Assembly: GCF_046630445.1 (NCBI RefSeq)
Contig: NC_092341.1
Location: 132,014,001 to 132,078,000, forward strand
Reading direction: 5' to 3'
DNA length: 64,000 bases
From: Rutidosis leptorrhynchoides
Lineage: Eukaryota; Streptophyta; Magnoliopsida; Asterales; Asteraceae
Positions 25,056 to 38,283 of the stretch are shown here, in pieces. A model generated the notes under the pieces. That model did no database searches. It saw only the letters and a program-made list of their open reading frames with translations, and was not told where the DNA came from. The translations under genes and the position numbers were made by a program. The number at the start of each line of letters is the position of its first letter. Position 1 is the first letter of the stretch.

Positions 25056-25839
25056 ATTATGCATACTACCAAACATTCTGGACCTCATACTAACAACATC
25101 AACAAACTGAAAGGAATTGCAGCTATGCCGATTACTAACAATGTTTCAACTGAAATGAAGAAAGGGACAACCTCAAAATCTCCACCCAACAAAAAAATAG
25201 AATGTGCTTCTGATAATCAATCCGATCAAAGTTCCAAGTCCAAGAAATTACTGCTGATGAGTACAACTAAATAGTCGATGCTTATTACATGGGAAATGTT
25301 AAAAAAGAAGATACTGATGATGATAGCAGTGACGACTCTGGAGAAGCCAAATTAGTTACCAAATGGGTCAAAGTCCCTGCCGGAAATACTTGGGTATGCT
25401 ATTTAATTAAAAGCATTATTTCACTAATTGAATGTGATTTTATACTTCTTAATACTTAACTGTACAAGTACTTTTAATAATGTATACGAATGATAACTTA
25501 TATACTTTACTATGGTGCAACGATTTTTATAACATAATTTTTTTACTTTGAATGTAGCGACTTCCAAAAGAATTTGTTCAGATTCCAAAATTGAAACCTG
25601 GAGGCAAATACAAATGTTGGGATGCTGATGATGATGTCTACATCTTTGGGTTAAGGAAGGACAAACATAAGAAGAAACGTAACTTATTTGTGTCCTCCGG
25701 GTGGACAAAGTTTATTCGAGAAAATGGCTATGAGTTTGGAGACGAAGTGTTGATGTCATTCAAATGAGATGAACGTGTCTTTGTTGTTCTACTTGAAAAA
25801 TTCCACCACATACCGTTTCATCCGCACCTCGCAGCCTAA
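25056..25839 (+). pseudogene. B3-domain-like gene carried by the Helitron (broken)
   Basis: Two exons, 25056-25393 (ATG at 25,059) and 25558-25839. The first encodes a Lys/Ser-rich N-terminus and then an acidic linker (DTDDDSSDDSGEAKLV). The second encodes a B3-like fold: RLPKEFVQIPKLKPGG, IFGLRKDKHKKKRNLF, GWTKFIRENGYEFGDEVLM, ending VVLLEKFHH. B3 domains bind DNA in plant transcription factors such as the REM group. A frameshift in the middle of exon 1, a TAA at 25,268 in the downstream frame and a TGA at 25,765 break it. It lies between the RPA-like and transposase genes in the same orientation. The DNA-contacting residues cannot be judged by eye. Confidence 0.65.
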
Positions 25840-27393
25840 TCACCAGCTTAAGTCAGGTTATGCATCCATGTTTTTTGAGTTACCTTTTGGGAATGGTAGT
25901 GTTGAATAAATCAGTGTCTTTTGTGTTAACTCATGTTATCTGATATGTATGTAATTGGCTACTATTATGTAATGCTGGTCTTTGTTAGTAAGAAAGTCAA
26001 ACTATTTGTATTTGTATGCAAATTATGTAAATCTCTAATGTTTTTAATATGCATGATCTATATTACAAATGTTATTTCTGTTATAAATTTGTTAAAATTC
26101 TGTAACTTTACTTATATATCTATCTATATTTAAATCATACTGAAATTTATAGGTTATTTGTAATAATACTTATCTTTTTATGTTCTGACAGACCGTAAGG
26201 ACGTGAAAGAAGTTGGTTGCATAGATAAAAAAATGTTAATTCGCCATCAACTAATTAACGATGGTTACAAAAAATATAATTATTTTTATGTATCATCCTT
26301 ATATATACTTTTAACTTTTATAACCTTACATTGTACACATTAATGAAGATGAGTTAAATGTTGCTCATTACACATGTAATACCCATTTATGAGAAACATT
26401 TGCTAAAAATTTATGTGTATACAAACAATATGCACTTCTTCCTAATTTGGAATTGTGTATTGCTGGCCATATCCATCATACATTTAATCAATAATTAAAT
26501 TTTTCCTTTTTTAAAAAATATGTTTTTTTTAGATTTATTCAAGTTTGTATGTTTAGAATCAACATACCATTGACACCAAGCCCACACTATTTGTCCCGTT
26601 AACATTCACAGCCCACCAGAATATACTTTTAAGATACAACTGCCGACCATTTTTCACAACTTCCAAATATTTGTGAATCGTATTTTTTGAATCACTTACT
26701 ATTTGACCGCGTTTTGCAATATCATTCAAGATCCAGAATTTGATATATCGACCACAAACAACACAGGTAAAATTGGTCGAATCTTATAGTTTTATTGTGC
26801 AATTTTGTATATATGTCATAGAAGAATACATTTGTTGAAGATGAATTGCATTGCTGTTTATTAACTTTACATAATATTACTGAAACACATGTTTCTTTCA
26901 AATCACATAAGTTGATAACCCTAATTTTATTACAGCAACGACAAGAAAGTAGATCACTAACAATTTCGTTTTGCTCAAGATATAAAACAAGAAAGCAAAC
27001 CATAATCTTAGCAGTTACATTTTTTTGTATTCGAAAATAAAATATCCACCTATATTTTTAACCTATTGAACCGAAATTGTTTAATCATCATGTTTGATAT
27101 TCCATTCTACTTAAATGATATAAACACATACCATACATACTCATTCTGCTTTAACATTTCCATATAAATACCAATCAACTAAATAAAAAGTTTGCTTACA
27201 ATGGTGCACAAAACTTTAGTTCAACACAAGCTAATAAATATGAACATACAATTCCCATACTATGAAATATTTACCAGTTCTAATTTATTATTCATTTTTG
27301 TATACGTATGTTCTGTTGCTAATAATCTGTTCCATTAAGTTTTTCATGGATCCTATAATATCAAACTTAAGTGGTATTTGTAATCAATTACAG
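25840..27393 (+). promoter_or_regulatory. Intergenic region, probable promoter and 5' UTR intron of the Rep/helicase gene
   Basis: This AT-rich stretch has no supported protein gene. GCCCACA and AGCCCACC boxes lie around 26,578-26,620. A probable leader exon ends CACAG/GTAAAATTGG at 26,766, and an acceptor CAG at 27,391-27,393 precedes the first coding exon. The small frames within look random. Confidence 0.4.
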
Positions 27394-30300
27394 CCAACAA
27401 TGTGAAACAATTCTTCTGGGAAAGGGCATACAAGTAAAAGAGTGCCCCTCGCAGAAATTGATACTAATCAACCTTGTGTCGGAATCCAAAATGAAAGTGA
27501 AGGTACGATAATATGTTATTTTTTACTTTCTATTTTTCTCTTAACATGCTTTTGAATTATATATGATTATCAAAACTTGACTAGACAATGAATGTCTTTT
27601 TAATAAGTAACTTCACATTTGTCACAGTAATTGACCCCAAAGAAGCAAGGAAACGAAGGAAGGAAATTATCAACGATCGGAAAAGGCGTAGAAATTCTAA
27701 TGTTGGTTTATATAAACAAGACACTTTTAAAAGAAACACATCAATTGTCAAAGGTAAGAAAACCATTGACTCCAACATCACAGCTCAAACAGGATCATCA
27801 TATACGCCACCATCATTCTTATCAACTGCAAGTAAAGAAAATTTTCGCCCCTGTTTTCCTGTCAACATTGGTAATGCAAGTAATAACATGCATACCATCT
27901 TTCAACCGTTTACATCATCACCCATTCCCTTTCAATTATACCATAGTAAGTATTAAATTACATTACATTGTACAAATAATTTCATTGTTGTTAATGTTGA
28001 ATTATGTTTACAGTTTTTTTTTTTACGCCATAACATCAATGAAATTTAAAATCATTAATGTAGCTCATTACCATAACATCTATTCATCACCGTATCCTGC
28101 TACATTCTAGAATTATAGTCAAGGTAAATTAAATGACATTAGTTATTTTATATTAACAAGGATTCACTTATTAACACCATCCTATTTCCTTTCAGGTAAC
28201 AGTAATCAAACCACTCCACTGATAGAAAGAAAAAATATTAACAACCCATTGAGATATGAGTCAGCTTCAAATTATGCTAATAGAAGAACAAAAAAGGTTA
28301 CAACAACCTCTATACAAGGTAAGGTTCTTTATGAGTTGACACCAGTTTTTTTTAATTGCATACTCATATACTATTTTTTTAATCTGTTATGTCATGAACA
28401 TGCAGAATCATACATACGACAAAGTAAAACGAAGTCATCTATTTTACTTAAAGACTCTTCAACAGCATCAGCATCATCATCACAACCACTTCAGTATATG
28501 CCTAACTTGGAATCAACATCTCCTCTACTTTCAGTGACATCTGATGTTCTACAACCATCCACACCAGCTACCCAAAGAATTCATCCATTACGAGATATTT
28601 CTAATTCTTCCCCAACACCAGCTGCAATTAAATCTAAGAGTAAGTGTCTATGGTGGTCATAAATGATTTATTCTCAAACATATTATAAAAATCTCAATTA
28701 TTTGGGTAATTGCTCATAATTAAACGTATCCAGCTACTAATTTATCTAAAAAAAAAAAAAATTTATTGTTTTATAATACACAATTCTATTTGTATATTAA
28801 TTGATTATATCTGTTTTTAACAGCCGATCGATCTATAAGAATTGCAATAATGAAACAAAAGAAAACAAATAACTGTACTGGTCAGTTTAGACATGCACCT
28901 ATACCATTTGATATGAACGATGAAGGTACATCCGGTGTTTCACAACCAAGAATACAAGGGATATCAAAAGGTTTGCAAATCATTTTTATATGCATTATCT
29001 AATTACGGTATCAAAATATTTTAATTATTAAATGTCATCAGTTCCTTCTCTGATATATGTCCTCTTTCCTCAGCATACTACGATGAAGGTGATTTATCTT
29101 TCACTTGCTCAGCTTGTGGAGCAAAATTATGGAAGAAAGAAACGAAACGCGGTGAAAATACTAAAGGTCTACGTGGTGCATTTTCCATGTGCTGTCTAAA
29201 AGGCAGGATTGAACTACCAGAATTCACAAAGTCACCACCTCAACTTTTAATGGATTTATACACCAATAAACATCCAAAGAGCAAACACTTTATAGAAAAT
29301 GCCAGACAATACAATATGGTGTTTGCATTCACATCAATGGGTGAGAAGGTGGACAAAAGTATAAATAAAGGCAAAGGTCCATACGTCTTTCGGATTAAAG
29401 GTCAGAATTGTCATACAATGGGTGGTTTGGTTCCTTCTACCGGAAGGCCACCTAAATACTCACAACTGTATATCTATGACACAGCAAATGAAGCCCAAAA
29501 CCGGACAAAAGCAATTGGGTAAAAATCAATATCGTATCTTTTTAACCTCGATTTAGTTTTTAAAATCTTTTTTCCTATTTTAAAATTTCGTATCATTATC
29601 AACATGATTTACTTTCATTAATGAACAATTTATTTCCACATTAGGGGCAAGGACAATAACCAACCATCAACGGCAAAAAATCAGCTTGACCCGCAACTTA
29701 TACAAGAATTGATGGACCTTCTTGATGAGTGCAATCCTCTTGTGAAAGTTTATCGCATGGCGCGCGATCGCTTTGAGCAAACAAAAACTCCCAACTTTAA
29801 AATAAAGCTAATAGCCAGGCGAAGCACAGACGGTCGAAACTATAATCTACTAACAGTAGACAAGGTAGCCGCTTTGATAGTTGGAGATATAGACTTGAAT
29901 TTTGATAAAAGGGATATAGTTGTGGACAGTCAATCAGAAGGTTTGCAAAGAATAAGTGAGCTCCACCCAAAGTATTTGGCATTACAGTATGCTCTTCTAT
30001 TTGCTTATGCTGAAGATGGTTACCGGCCAAACATATACCATAGAGAAGTTGATGGTACAGAGTCAAGAAAGAGGAAAAAAGTCACCATGAGAGAATTTTT
30101 CGCATACAAAATTCAAGAAAGATCCGTGCCAACTTTGGTTCATATGGCAAGAAAGTTGCAACAACAACTATTGGTCGATGCGTACACAATGGTTGAGTCG
30201 CAAAGAATCTGGTACATTAGAAATGACAAACGAATTCAAAGGTCTGATACTTTCTCGAATTTGACACATGCTACACTTAATGGTGATGTTATAAATAGTA

Positions 30301-33300
30301 TGTTGGGTACCAGATACAAATTTCCTGCCTCATTTACTGGAAGTGCACGATATATGATTAAAAACTATCGTGATGCTATGGCTTTGTGCCGTGTTTACGG
30401 TTATCTAGACCTCTTCATCACTTTCACATGTAACTCCAAATGGCCCGAGATCAGAAGAGCTTCGGAAGGTACATCCTTCAATCCTGAAGATAAACCTGCG
30501 TACCAAGCACGAGTTTTTAATATGAAACTTGATCGCTTGATTGAGGATATAAGGCGCAATAAAATTTTTGGAAGGGTAAAAGCTGGTAAGTAATTAATAA
30601 TTTTTTATTACTTCACCTTTAAAATCATTATTTGTAATATTAATCACCTGTGTTGACTTACATTTGTTTCATACTTTTAACAGAACTTTATACTGTCGAG
30701 TTTCAAAAACGTGGATTACCACACATACATTTATGTCTTTTCTTTGATGAACGAGACAAACTTCCAGAACCGGAAGACATAGATGAATATATTTCAGCTG
30801 AAATACCTGATAAAGACGAAGATCCAGAACTTTATCAACTGGTGTCAGAATTAATGATACATGGTCCCTGTGGTGAAAATAATCCTAAACAAGTGTGCAC
30901 TAACGATGACAAGAAATGCACGAAAAAATTTCCAAAGCCTTTTGCTAACAAAACGAGTGTTGACACTAATGGTTATCCTATTTATAGACGATGAGACAAT
31001 GGCATAAAAGTTACTAAACAGGGTCATGATTTGGACAACGGATATGTTATCCCATATAATGCAAAGCTTGTTAAAAAATATCAAGCACACATCAACGTAG
31101 AATGGTGCAACCAAGTGGGAGCCATCAGGTATTTATTTAAATACATCCATAAGGGTAACGATAAGGTTACAACAGGAGTATGCAATGAAGATACGGATGA
31201 AATAAAACAATACTATGACTGCAGATACGTTTCATCATGTGAGGCTGTTTGGAGAATTTTGTCTTTTGATATAAACCATCGAAATCCTACAGTCATACGT
31301 TTACCTTTTCACTTGCCAGACCAGCATTCCATTATATTTGATAAAAACGATTTGATCGAAACCGTACTGGATGAGCCATCAGTTAACACATCTCAGTTTC
31401 TCGAATGGATGAAGTGTAATCAAGTCAACGAATACGCCAGACAGTTGACTTATGTCGAATCTCCTACCAAGTTTGTTTGGAACAAAGATACAAGACTATG
31501 GACAACAAGGAAAAGAGATACAAGTTCAATAGGTCGTATTCACCACGTATCGCCTTCGACCGGTGAACTTTTTTACCTCAGAATTTTACTGAATAAAGTT
31601 AAAAGTAAAAAGTGTTACGAAGATATAAGGACGGTAAATGGTGTGCTTTGTCCAAATTTTAAAGCTACTTGCTATGAAATGGGATTGTTAGACGACGATC
31701 AAGAATACATCGATGCCATCAAAGACACAAGTACTTGGGGATCAGGGGTTTTTGTTCGTAATTTTTTTGCTCAACTACTACTTTCAGAAAGTTTAAGTAG
31801 ACCAGAATACGTGATCGAACAAACATTTGAATATTTGTCTGCAGATATCATTCACCAAAGCATATCAGGTAATCCATTATTTAATTAACATTAGTGGTTG
31901 CATTACAATTGTTAAAAGATTTTTATTTAAAGCTATGCTACACCTTTAATTTTTCTGTTTTAATCTTCTACATAATAACCACACTACAAACAAACAAACT
32001 AACCAAAAAAAGGCAACAATCTATATCACATGTATTAGGAAACGAAGTAAAAAAAATGATTGCAAAAAAAAAAATAAAAAAAAATAGAACTTGTATATCT
32101 CAGAAACTTTTTAAAATCAATTTACCATCATGTATTATTATTGGCCATATTTCTTAATATGTACATGTTACATCAATTTCTTCAGATGTTTTAGGTGTTT
32201 CCTTTATATTCTTTCTAATCAATACAAATTTGTAATATACTGCAGCTGTTCAACCAACAACAGAGATGCTTCAAAACATAATATTGGATGACATAGAAAA
32301 ACATCTTCAGCATAACGGTAAGGTTTAAAGAACTACTCTTCAATGCCGATGCCTACCGGTACAAATTTAAATTTGTCTGGTAACCAGCTCATCATAGATG
32401 AACTATCGTACAATATGCCAGCACTGGAAGCCAAACATTTGGAGCTTATTGCTAAACTAAATGTAGACCAGAAGAACGCATATGATACGATAAAAAATGC
32501 AGTAGAAGCTGAAAATGGGGGTGTTTTCTTTTTATACGGATACGGTGGAACTGGAAAAACTTTCTTATGGAAAACTTTGTCAGCTGCTTTTAGAAGTAAA
32601 GGTCAAATTGTCATCAATGTTGCTTCCAGTGGTATAGCCGCTTTATTGTTAACTGGTGGAAGAACTGCACATTCTCGGTTTGCAATTCTTATTGATCCAA
32701 CCGATGAATCTTTTTGTCGCATCTTGCCCAACAGTAACCTCGCTGCATTGATAAGAAGGGCTAAGTTGATTATATGGGATGAAGCACCAATGGTTAAAAG
32801 GATTTGTGTTGAAACTATGGATTGTTCATTTCGTGACATATGCAGAACTATTAATCCAGATAACATTGACAAACCGTTCGGAGGTAAGGTTGTCGTCTTT
32901 GGTGGTGATTTCAGACAAGTATTACCTGTTATAACTCAAGGCAAAAGAGAGGATATTGTGAACGCATCACTTAACTCATCGTACATATGGGATCATGTAA
33001 CTGTTCTGAAGCTAACAATTAATATGCGTCTTTCATCAGTTCCTTTAGGTACTTCTCGAGAACAGAAAAAAATGGAAGATATAAGAAAGTTCGCAAACTG
33101 GTTGCTAAACATTGGTGATGGTAATGTTAATCCAACAGATGATGGAATTTCTGATGTGGAAATGCCCGAAGATGTATTAATAAATAATGTCCACGATCCA
33201 ATTGGATCAATTATAGCTTCTATCTATCCAGATTATCTTCAAAACCTTGGAAATCCAACCTACTACCAAGAACGTGCTATTCTTGCTCCAACACACGAAT

Positions 33301-33920
33301 ACGTTAATGTCATAAACGATAGGATGATGGAATCACTGGATGGCGAAGCACGGACATATTTAAGCTCGGACAACATATGTCATTCTTCTAGAGATGCAGA
33401 CTTTAATAGGGAGTTGTATACAATAGACTATTTGAACAGCATCAGAATTGGTGGATTACCTAAACATGCTCTAACACTGAAAGTTGGAGTACCTGTTACG
33501 CTTCTTAGGAACATTGATCAATCGGGTGGACTGTGCAACGCCACCAGGTTGCAGGTCATTGAACTATGTGACAAGGTTATTAAAGCTAAAATTTTGACAG
33601 GTACACATGTTGGGAAACTTACAGCTATTTCAAGGATGTTAATTGTACCTTCAGACAAACGAATTCCGTTTAGATTTCAAAGGAGGCAGTTTCCGGTAGC
33701 GGTATGCTTTGCTATGACTATCAACAAGAGCCAAGGACAATCATTATCGAATGTTGGTTTATTCCTACCGAAACCGATATTCAGTCATGGTCAATTATAT
33801 GTTGCTTTGTCGAGGGTGACTTCCAAAGAGGGTTTAAAGGTCTTAATTTTGAACAAAGACAACGAGTTATCGAATACAACAAAAAACGTAGTATTCAAAG
33901 AGGTGTTGCAGCACCTATAA
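27394..33920 (+). CDS. Helitron Rep/helicase transposase, nearly intact
   Basis: Nine phase-consistent GT-AG exons: 27394-27502, 27628-27945, 28196-28318, 28406-28639, 28824-28970, 29074-29518, 29645-30585, 30684-31868, 32246-33920, about 1,720 codons. The N-terminal part is basic and low complexity, followed by a zinc-finger-like TCSACGAKLW and the Helitron Rep region. The HUH motif PHIHL is at 30,719-30,733, and the two-tyrosine motif RYLFKYIHKGNDK has its tyrosines at 31,130 and 31,142. The PIF1-like helicase has Walker A GYGGTGKT (32,538-32,561), Walker B IIWDEAPM and a C-terminal VALSRVTSKEGLKVL. The protein nicks and rejoins DNA for rolling-circle transposition. Lesions: a TGA directly after the first ATG (27,403), a TGA at 30,992, and a one-base frameshift near 32,320. 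The upstream start is therefore uncertain. Confidence 0.93.
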
Positions 33921-35508
33921 AGGCAAGTCATCAATTTATTAAAATTAGTGTTCATATTTGCAGATTCCATTACTGTGTGTTTGTTTGTAATTTTTAATTT
34001 TGTACTCTTTTTTTTATATATATTTTGCAGACTGGAATGCATTACGAAAGTGAAGACTGTAGAACATTATTGGTTGACATACACTTATGAAAGTGATTTC
34101 CTTACTGTTTTTGGTTTATCAATTTCAACTTCATCTTTTAAATGAGTTTGTATTTAAAACAAAGTTCTGAGATTAAAGACTTAAGTTTATTTACATGTTT
34201 ATCACACTTTCTCTTTACATTATTTTGTTGTCATCATTTTAACGATTTTGTATATTTACCTTTCATTTTCTATTTATCATTTTCTATTAACGATGCTTTC
34301 TGTTTATCTCATTCTGTGTTAATAATTACAACAATTTTGTGTTCATCATTATCATGATATTGAATTTATCATGCTTTCTGATTACATCCTTTTTTATTAC
34401 TCATTTTAATGTTTTTATTATCAGATTCTAAATTTGTTTATCAACTTCAAGTTCATCACCTAATTGATTATTTAGTCAATAGTAAGTTATGAAATTTAAT
34501 ACTGAAGTGTAGTTACATGTTTACAAACCTTCAGATTAGAAAATGGTCCATTACATAACTAAAATGTAATTAAGCTACAAGTGTCCATTATTTAAAATTG
34601 TTAGCCCAACAACCTAATTCGGCCTAATCATCAAAAAAACAACTTACTTTATGAACCGCCTCATTAAAACAAATACCTATTCAGCAAAAAAACCCTAATA
34701 ACGCTAGGCAGTTCAATCGACTGTAAACCTTCCTGTTATGTAAAACCGTCATCGTCCTCTACAGTATTCTGTTAAGCGCCATCGTCTACATACGTACTAA
34801 ACAAACTGATCAAAATCGACAACACTCGGTAACAATAACCTGTCATATTTTAGTCAAGTATGTTTTATTCATTCCTTTAAAGTTATCTATTTATGTACAA
34901 ATTGTTTGAACTTCCATGTATAAATGATTTTAATTCACAAAGTAATCCACTAAACTGATTACCTATAATTATTGTGAACTACAAACAACCGAAAATAATC
35001 ATAATTATATGAATATGTAAGACTTATCATTATGTTTGTTCAATATTATGTATTTAGTTGTTAGATGTTATACTTTTTATGTTTCAGTATCTTCAATTTG
35101 AATTTACAAAAGCATCTTTAATTTGAATTTACAAAAACATATAAACATATATGCTATGAATATAACACTTTTTTATTTTTTTGTGAACCCCAGTTTATTT
35201 CACTTTACTATTTATATTTATAAATTACTTATCAAATGATTGAGTTAATCTTCTAATAATGTAAAATCTGTAAAACTGTTACACATCAATTCTTTGTTTC
35301 TGTTAAAAAAATGAAATTCTATTAAAAATGCGAGTACTTCTTAATACACAAAACTTCAATAAATTCAGTTTATTAACATTATTTCTTTTATTATACATGT
35401 ATGTTAGAACAACATATTCAAACAATTCAACTAATGTAAAACAGATACATGGCCCAAAAATGTACATTTTATTAATGCTGCACCTTAACCAATTAGCAAA
35501 TTTTACAG
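33921..35508 (+). promoter_or_regulatory. Region between transposase and triple-B3 gene, with promoter-like boxes
   Basis: No gene is seen. It holds a GCCCAAC box (34,604), CGGCCTAATC just after it, and a telo-box AAACCCTAA (34,690-34,698), followed by a probable leader exon with a donor CAA/GTATG near 34,857. The repeated phrase of roughly 20 bp around 35,090-35,135 is a small tandem duplication. Confidence 0.4.
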
Positions 35509-35513
35509 ATTCA

Positions 35514-37024
35514 ATGTCGAACGAGCAAAGCAAGCTGCATCGCCCGTCATTCATCCACACATTCTCCCATTTAGATGATATATTAGTGGTATTGTTAATG
35601 TTGAATCTTTACATTTTTATTATACCGTATTTATTTATTGTTCAGTGTCATATACAATTGTCTTTTAATACAAAAAATGTCTTTTTTATACAGCCTCTGC
35701 CATTATCTTGGTTTCGCGAATATTATCATGAGACATTACCTACACAAAACGTTTGGCTCCACACTTTACAAGGCTATAATTCTGAAGTGGCTTTCAGCAT
35801 ACACGATCTCACTTTATTTCTCAGTGAAGGATTCGGCAAAATCATTACCGATCTTAAAATTAAAATGTCTGACATTCTCTGTATTACAGCTATTGACATA
35901 TTCAATTATGAGTTAGTTATCTATTCGAAAAGAACAATGGCTCCAAAGAACTGGTTCAATATCACCAAAAATTGGGTAAAAGTTACAGAATTGCAGCTAA
36001 AATTGTTCGAAAACGCCCATTACAGGAGATTCCCGTCATTTATGCAGATTGTAGATGGATCCAACGTTAACGTTCTGGTATGTACTTTATTGATAAATAC
36101 GTAAATTCACATACAAAAAATTTAAAAATCAATTTTTAAATTTTGCATTCACATATATAATATTAATATTGTAATAGACTATTTAAAAATATTACCATCA
36201 TTTCTGTGTTTCTATACATTGTTTGTTTTTAAAATTGTGTATTATTTTTAACAATAAACTAACATATTATTATTTAACAGACTATGGCTAAAAAATTTAA
36301 ATCTGCATATAAGGGAAGGAAAAGCCCACAAGATCATGTGTGGATTCACTATAACCGTACGTACAAAAAATGTTTACCTATGTCTATGATTCAAGAAAAA
36401 TTGATATTTCGTGAAGGCTGGCAAGAGTTAATTTCTGACTTACAATTAAATCGGGGAGATAGAGTTATTTTATATGCACTTACTTTTCGGAATATAGAAT
36501 TAATCATTTATAATGAAGTTAGCGATGAAAAGAAAAACATATCAACTGCACTTCTTGGGGAAATGTACAATCCTGACTTCTTACAATCTGAGGTTAAAAC
36601 TTATGATTGCAACATTACGGTACCACGAGGTCGTGTATTAGTAAGTCCACTATTACATCTATTTCATATTGCAAAATTCTACATAATTAATAAACCAATT
36701 ATTCTTACAAATAATTTAACAAACATTACTTATATTACAGTTTCATTTTCTTATGTATGATATTAAATAAAAGTTGCTTTTTTTAAGCGTCTTCTAAAAG
36801 AGTTGATGTTACTACCTGGACTACGAAATGGAAAAAGTGTTTCATGTTATAATTTAGCAAGGAAGAAATACAAATGGTGGCTGAAACAAGAAAATTCAAG
36901 GCCAAAGCCAAACATCTCAGTTACATACGGTTTTCATCAGTTCTGTAAAGAAAATCATTTAAAATATGGAACAACCTGGATATTCACCTACAATTTTGAC
37001 GAACACGCTTTCTACCTATATTGA
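35514..37024 (+). CDS. Triple-B3-domain protein gene carried by the Helitron, open throughout
   Basis: Four coding exons, 35514-35585, 35694-36077, 36281-36640 and 36788-37024, all separated by phase-0 introns, give 350 codons without a stop. Exon 2 encodes a first B3-like domain (LPLSWFREYYHETLP ... LSEGFGKIITDLKIKMSDIL ... YELVIYS). Exon 3 encodes a second (EGWQELISDLQLNRGDRVIL ... IELIIYN). Exon 4 encodes a third, shorter one (LLPGLRNGKSVSCYNL ... GFHQFCKENHLKYGTTWIFTY). Several B3 domains in a row are typical of the plant REM group of DNA-binding proteins. It is the last gene before the Helitron's 3' end. Unlike its three neighbours it has no visible lesion. The target and role are unknown. 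The intron calls rest on borders and phase only. Confidence 0.72.
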
Positions 37025-37167
37025 TGTTTAGTAAAATCATTCAAAAATGTTTTTGCATTTGATTTGTTCAATAACTATGTTTGGTATTCATAGTTACTGT
37101 TATGTTTTATTTAAAATGTTTTTTACATACAAGCATCAATACTTAATGTATTAACACTAAACAGGCT

Positions 37168-37205
37168 CTAGCCAACCGTGCAATGCACGAGCTCTTAAAG
37201 GCTAG
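37168..37205 (+). other. Helitron 3' terminus
   Basis: The palindrome CGTGCA (37,177-37,182), one A, then TGCACG (37,184-37,189) is followed after 12 bases by CTAG at 37,202-37,205, with T as the next host base. This is the classic plant Helitron 3' signature. In addition CTAGCC (37,168-37,173) is complementary to GGCTAG at the very end. Confidence 0.9.
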
Positions 37206-38283
37206 TGTGTTACATATACATAAGTGTAAGATGATACATATATATATATACACTTATTACTTTTCTTTTTATATTTACTAACCTTGTATACTTACACAAT
37301 ACACACTCATACATACATACACACGTACATATACATACATATATACACATACATATACACATATGTATATACTTACATATACACACACACATATATCTAC
37401 AATGTATACATGTACATACATACGTAAGCATGCATGCATGTATATCATTATCATTATTACCTATTAATCAACTTATGCACATAAAATCATAATCTTAATA
37501 ATTATTCATAACCTAGTAACTTATTAATCTAATACTTTTAAATTGACAATCTTATTAATCATCATCATAACCTTCATTTTATCTTTTAATCATAATCTTT
37601 ATCTATTTTAATTAGCTTCATATCATAAATCATGATCATAACATAATCCTACTACTTGTAATTTAACATACTTAATCCCATTAACATAATAACTAATCAA
37701 CAATTTATTAATACTTCATAATAAAGATCATACTTCATATTCATACCATGAATATACTAACTAATTCATAACCTAAATACTTTTAACCTTTTTCATCATC
37801 ATTAACTTATTCATAATGCTTATAATTATTCATACAAGATTCACTTTTATTAATTCATAATACTTAACATAATACTTAATACATAACACTTATAAATAAC
37901 TTAAAAGTTATTGATTTAAATGCATGATTAAACTAGGGTTTAAGGATACCTTTAGAGGTTAAAATCAAGAAAAAGAGAAGGTTGTTGATGGTGGTGACTC
38001 TCGACAGCAGCAGCAGTAGAACACGACCCAATTGAAAGGTTTTGGGCCTGTTTTGGTTCGCCAGAAACAGCAAAACAGCTTCAACAAATCACGAATCCAA
38101 ATAGCTTGTTTCTTGGGCTGTTTTGGCTCGCAAACAAGCAGGAAACACAGTAGGAAAAATGCAGAAATAGGAGCACTTTTTGGGACTGTTTATGTGGCGA
38201 CTTACAGTAAGAAAAAGCTGTAAACAGATGATGAAACAAGAGGTTGTTTGGGGTGTAAAAGGGTGGCGGATGAAGGCTGCAGA
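37206..38283 (-). repeat. Piece of the LTR of element C between the Helitron and element D
   Basis: The sequence is AT-rich with a compound AC/AT microsatellite (about 37,240-37,440), an AT-rich stretch to about 37,940, then a more GC-rich part that continues across element D to 44,990 and beyond. The exact GCAGA duplication at 38,279-38,283 and 44,990-44,994 proves that both sides of D were once continuous. The direction (minus) is inferred from the TATA-like box at 45,250-45,259 and from the LTR end at 4,786. There is no supported gene. Confidence 0.6.

Larger units (their letters stand above)
19260..37205 (+). mobile_element. Helitron of about 17-18 kb carrying RPA, B3, Rep/helicase and triple-B3 genes
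   Basis: The right end is diagnostic: a short palindrome CGTGCA-A-TGCACG (37,177-37,189) about a dozen bases before the terminal CTAG (37,202-37,205), followed by host T. All four genes are on the plus strand, the orientation expected from that end. The Rep/helicase gene (27,394-33,920) has the HUH and tyrosine motifs and a PIF1-like helicase. The left end (A followed by TC) could not be fixed and lies somewhere between about 19,260 and 19,640; the start given is a placeholder. Flanks on both sides read as the minus-strand LTR of element C, so the Helitron is inserted there. Confidence 0.88.

Noticed and set aside
31894-32157. Frame of 87 codons between transposase exons
   Set aside because: It is A-rich intron sequence. 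The exon phases on both sides fit without it.
37210-37440. Cys/Tyr-rich minus-strand frame
   Set aside because: It is a translation of the AC/AT microsatellite.
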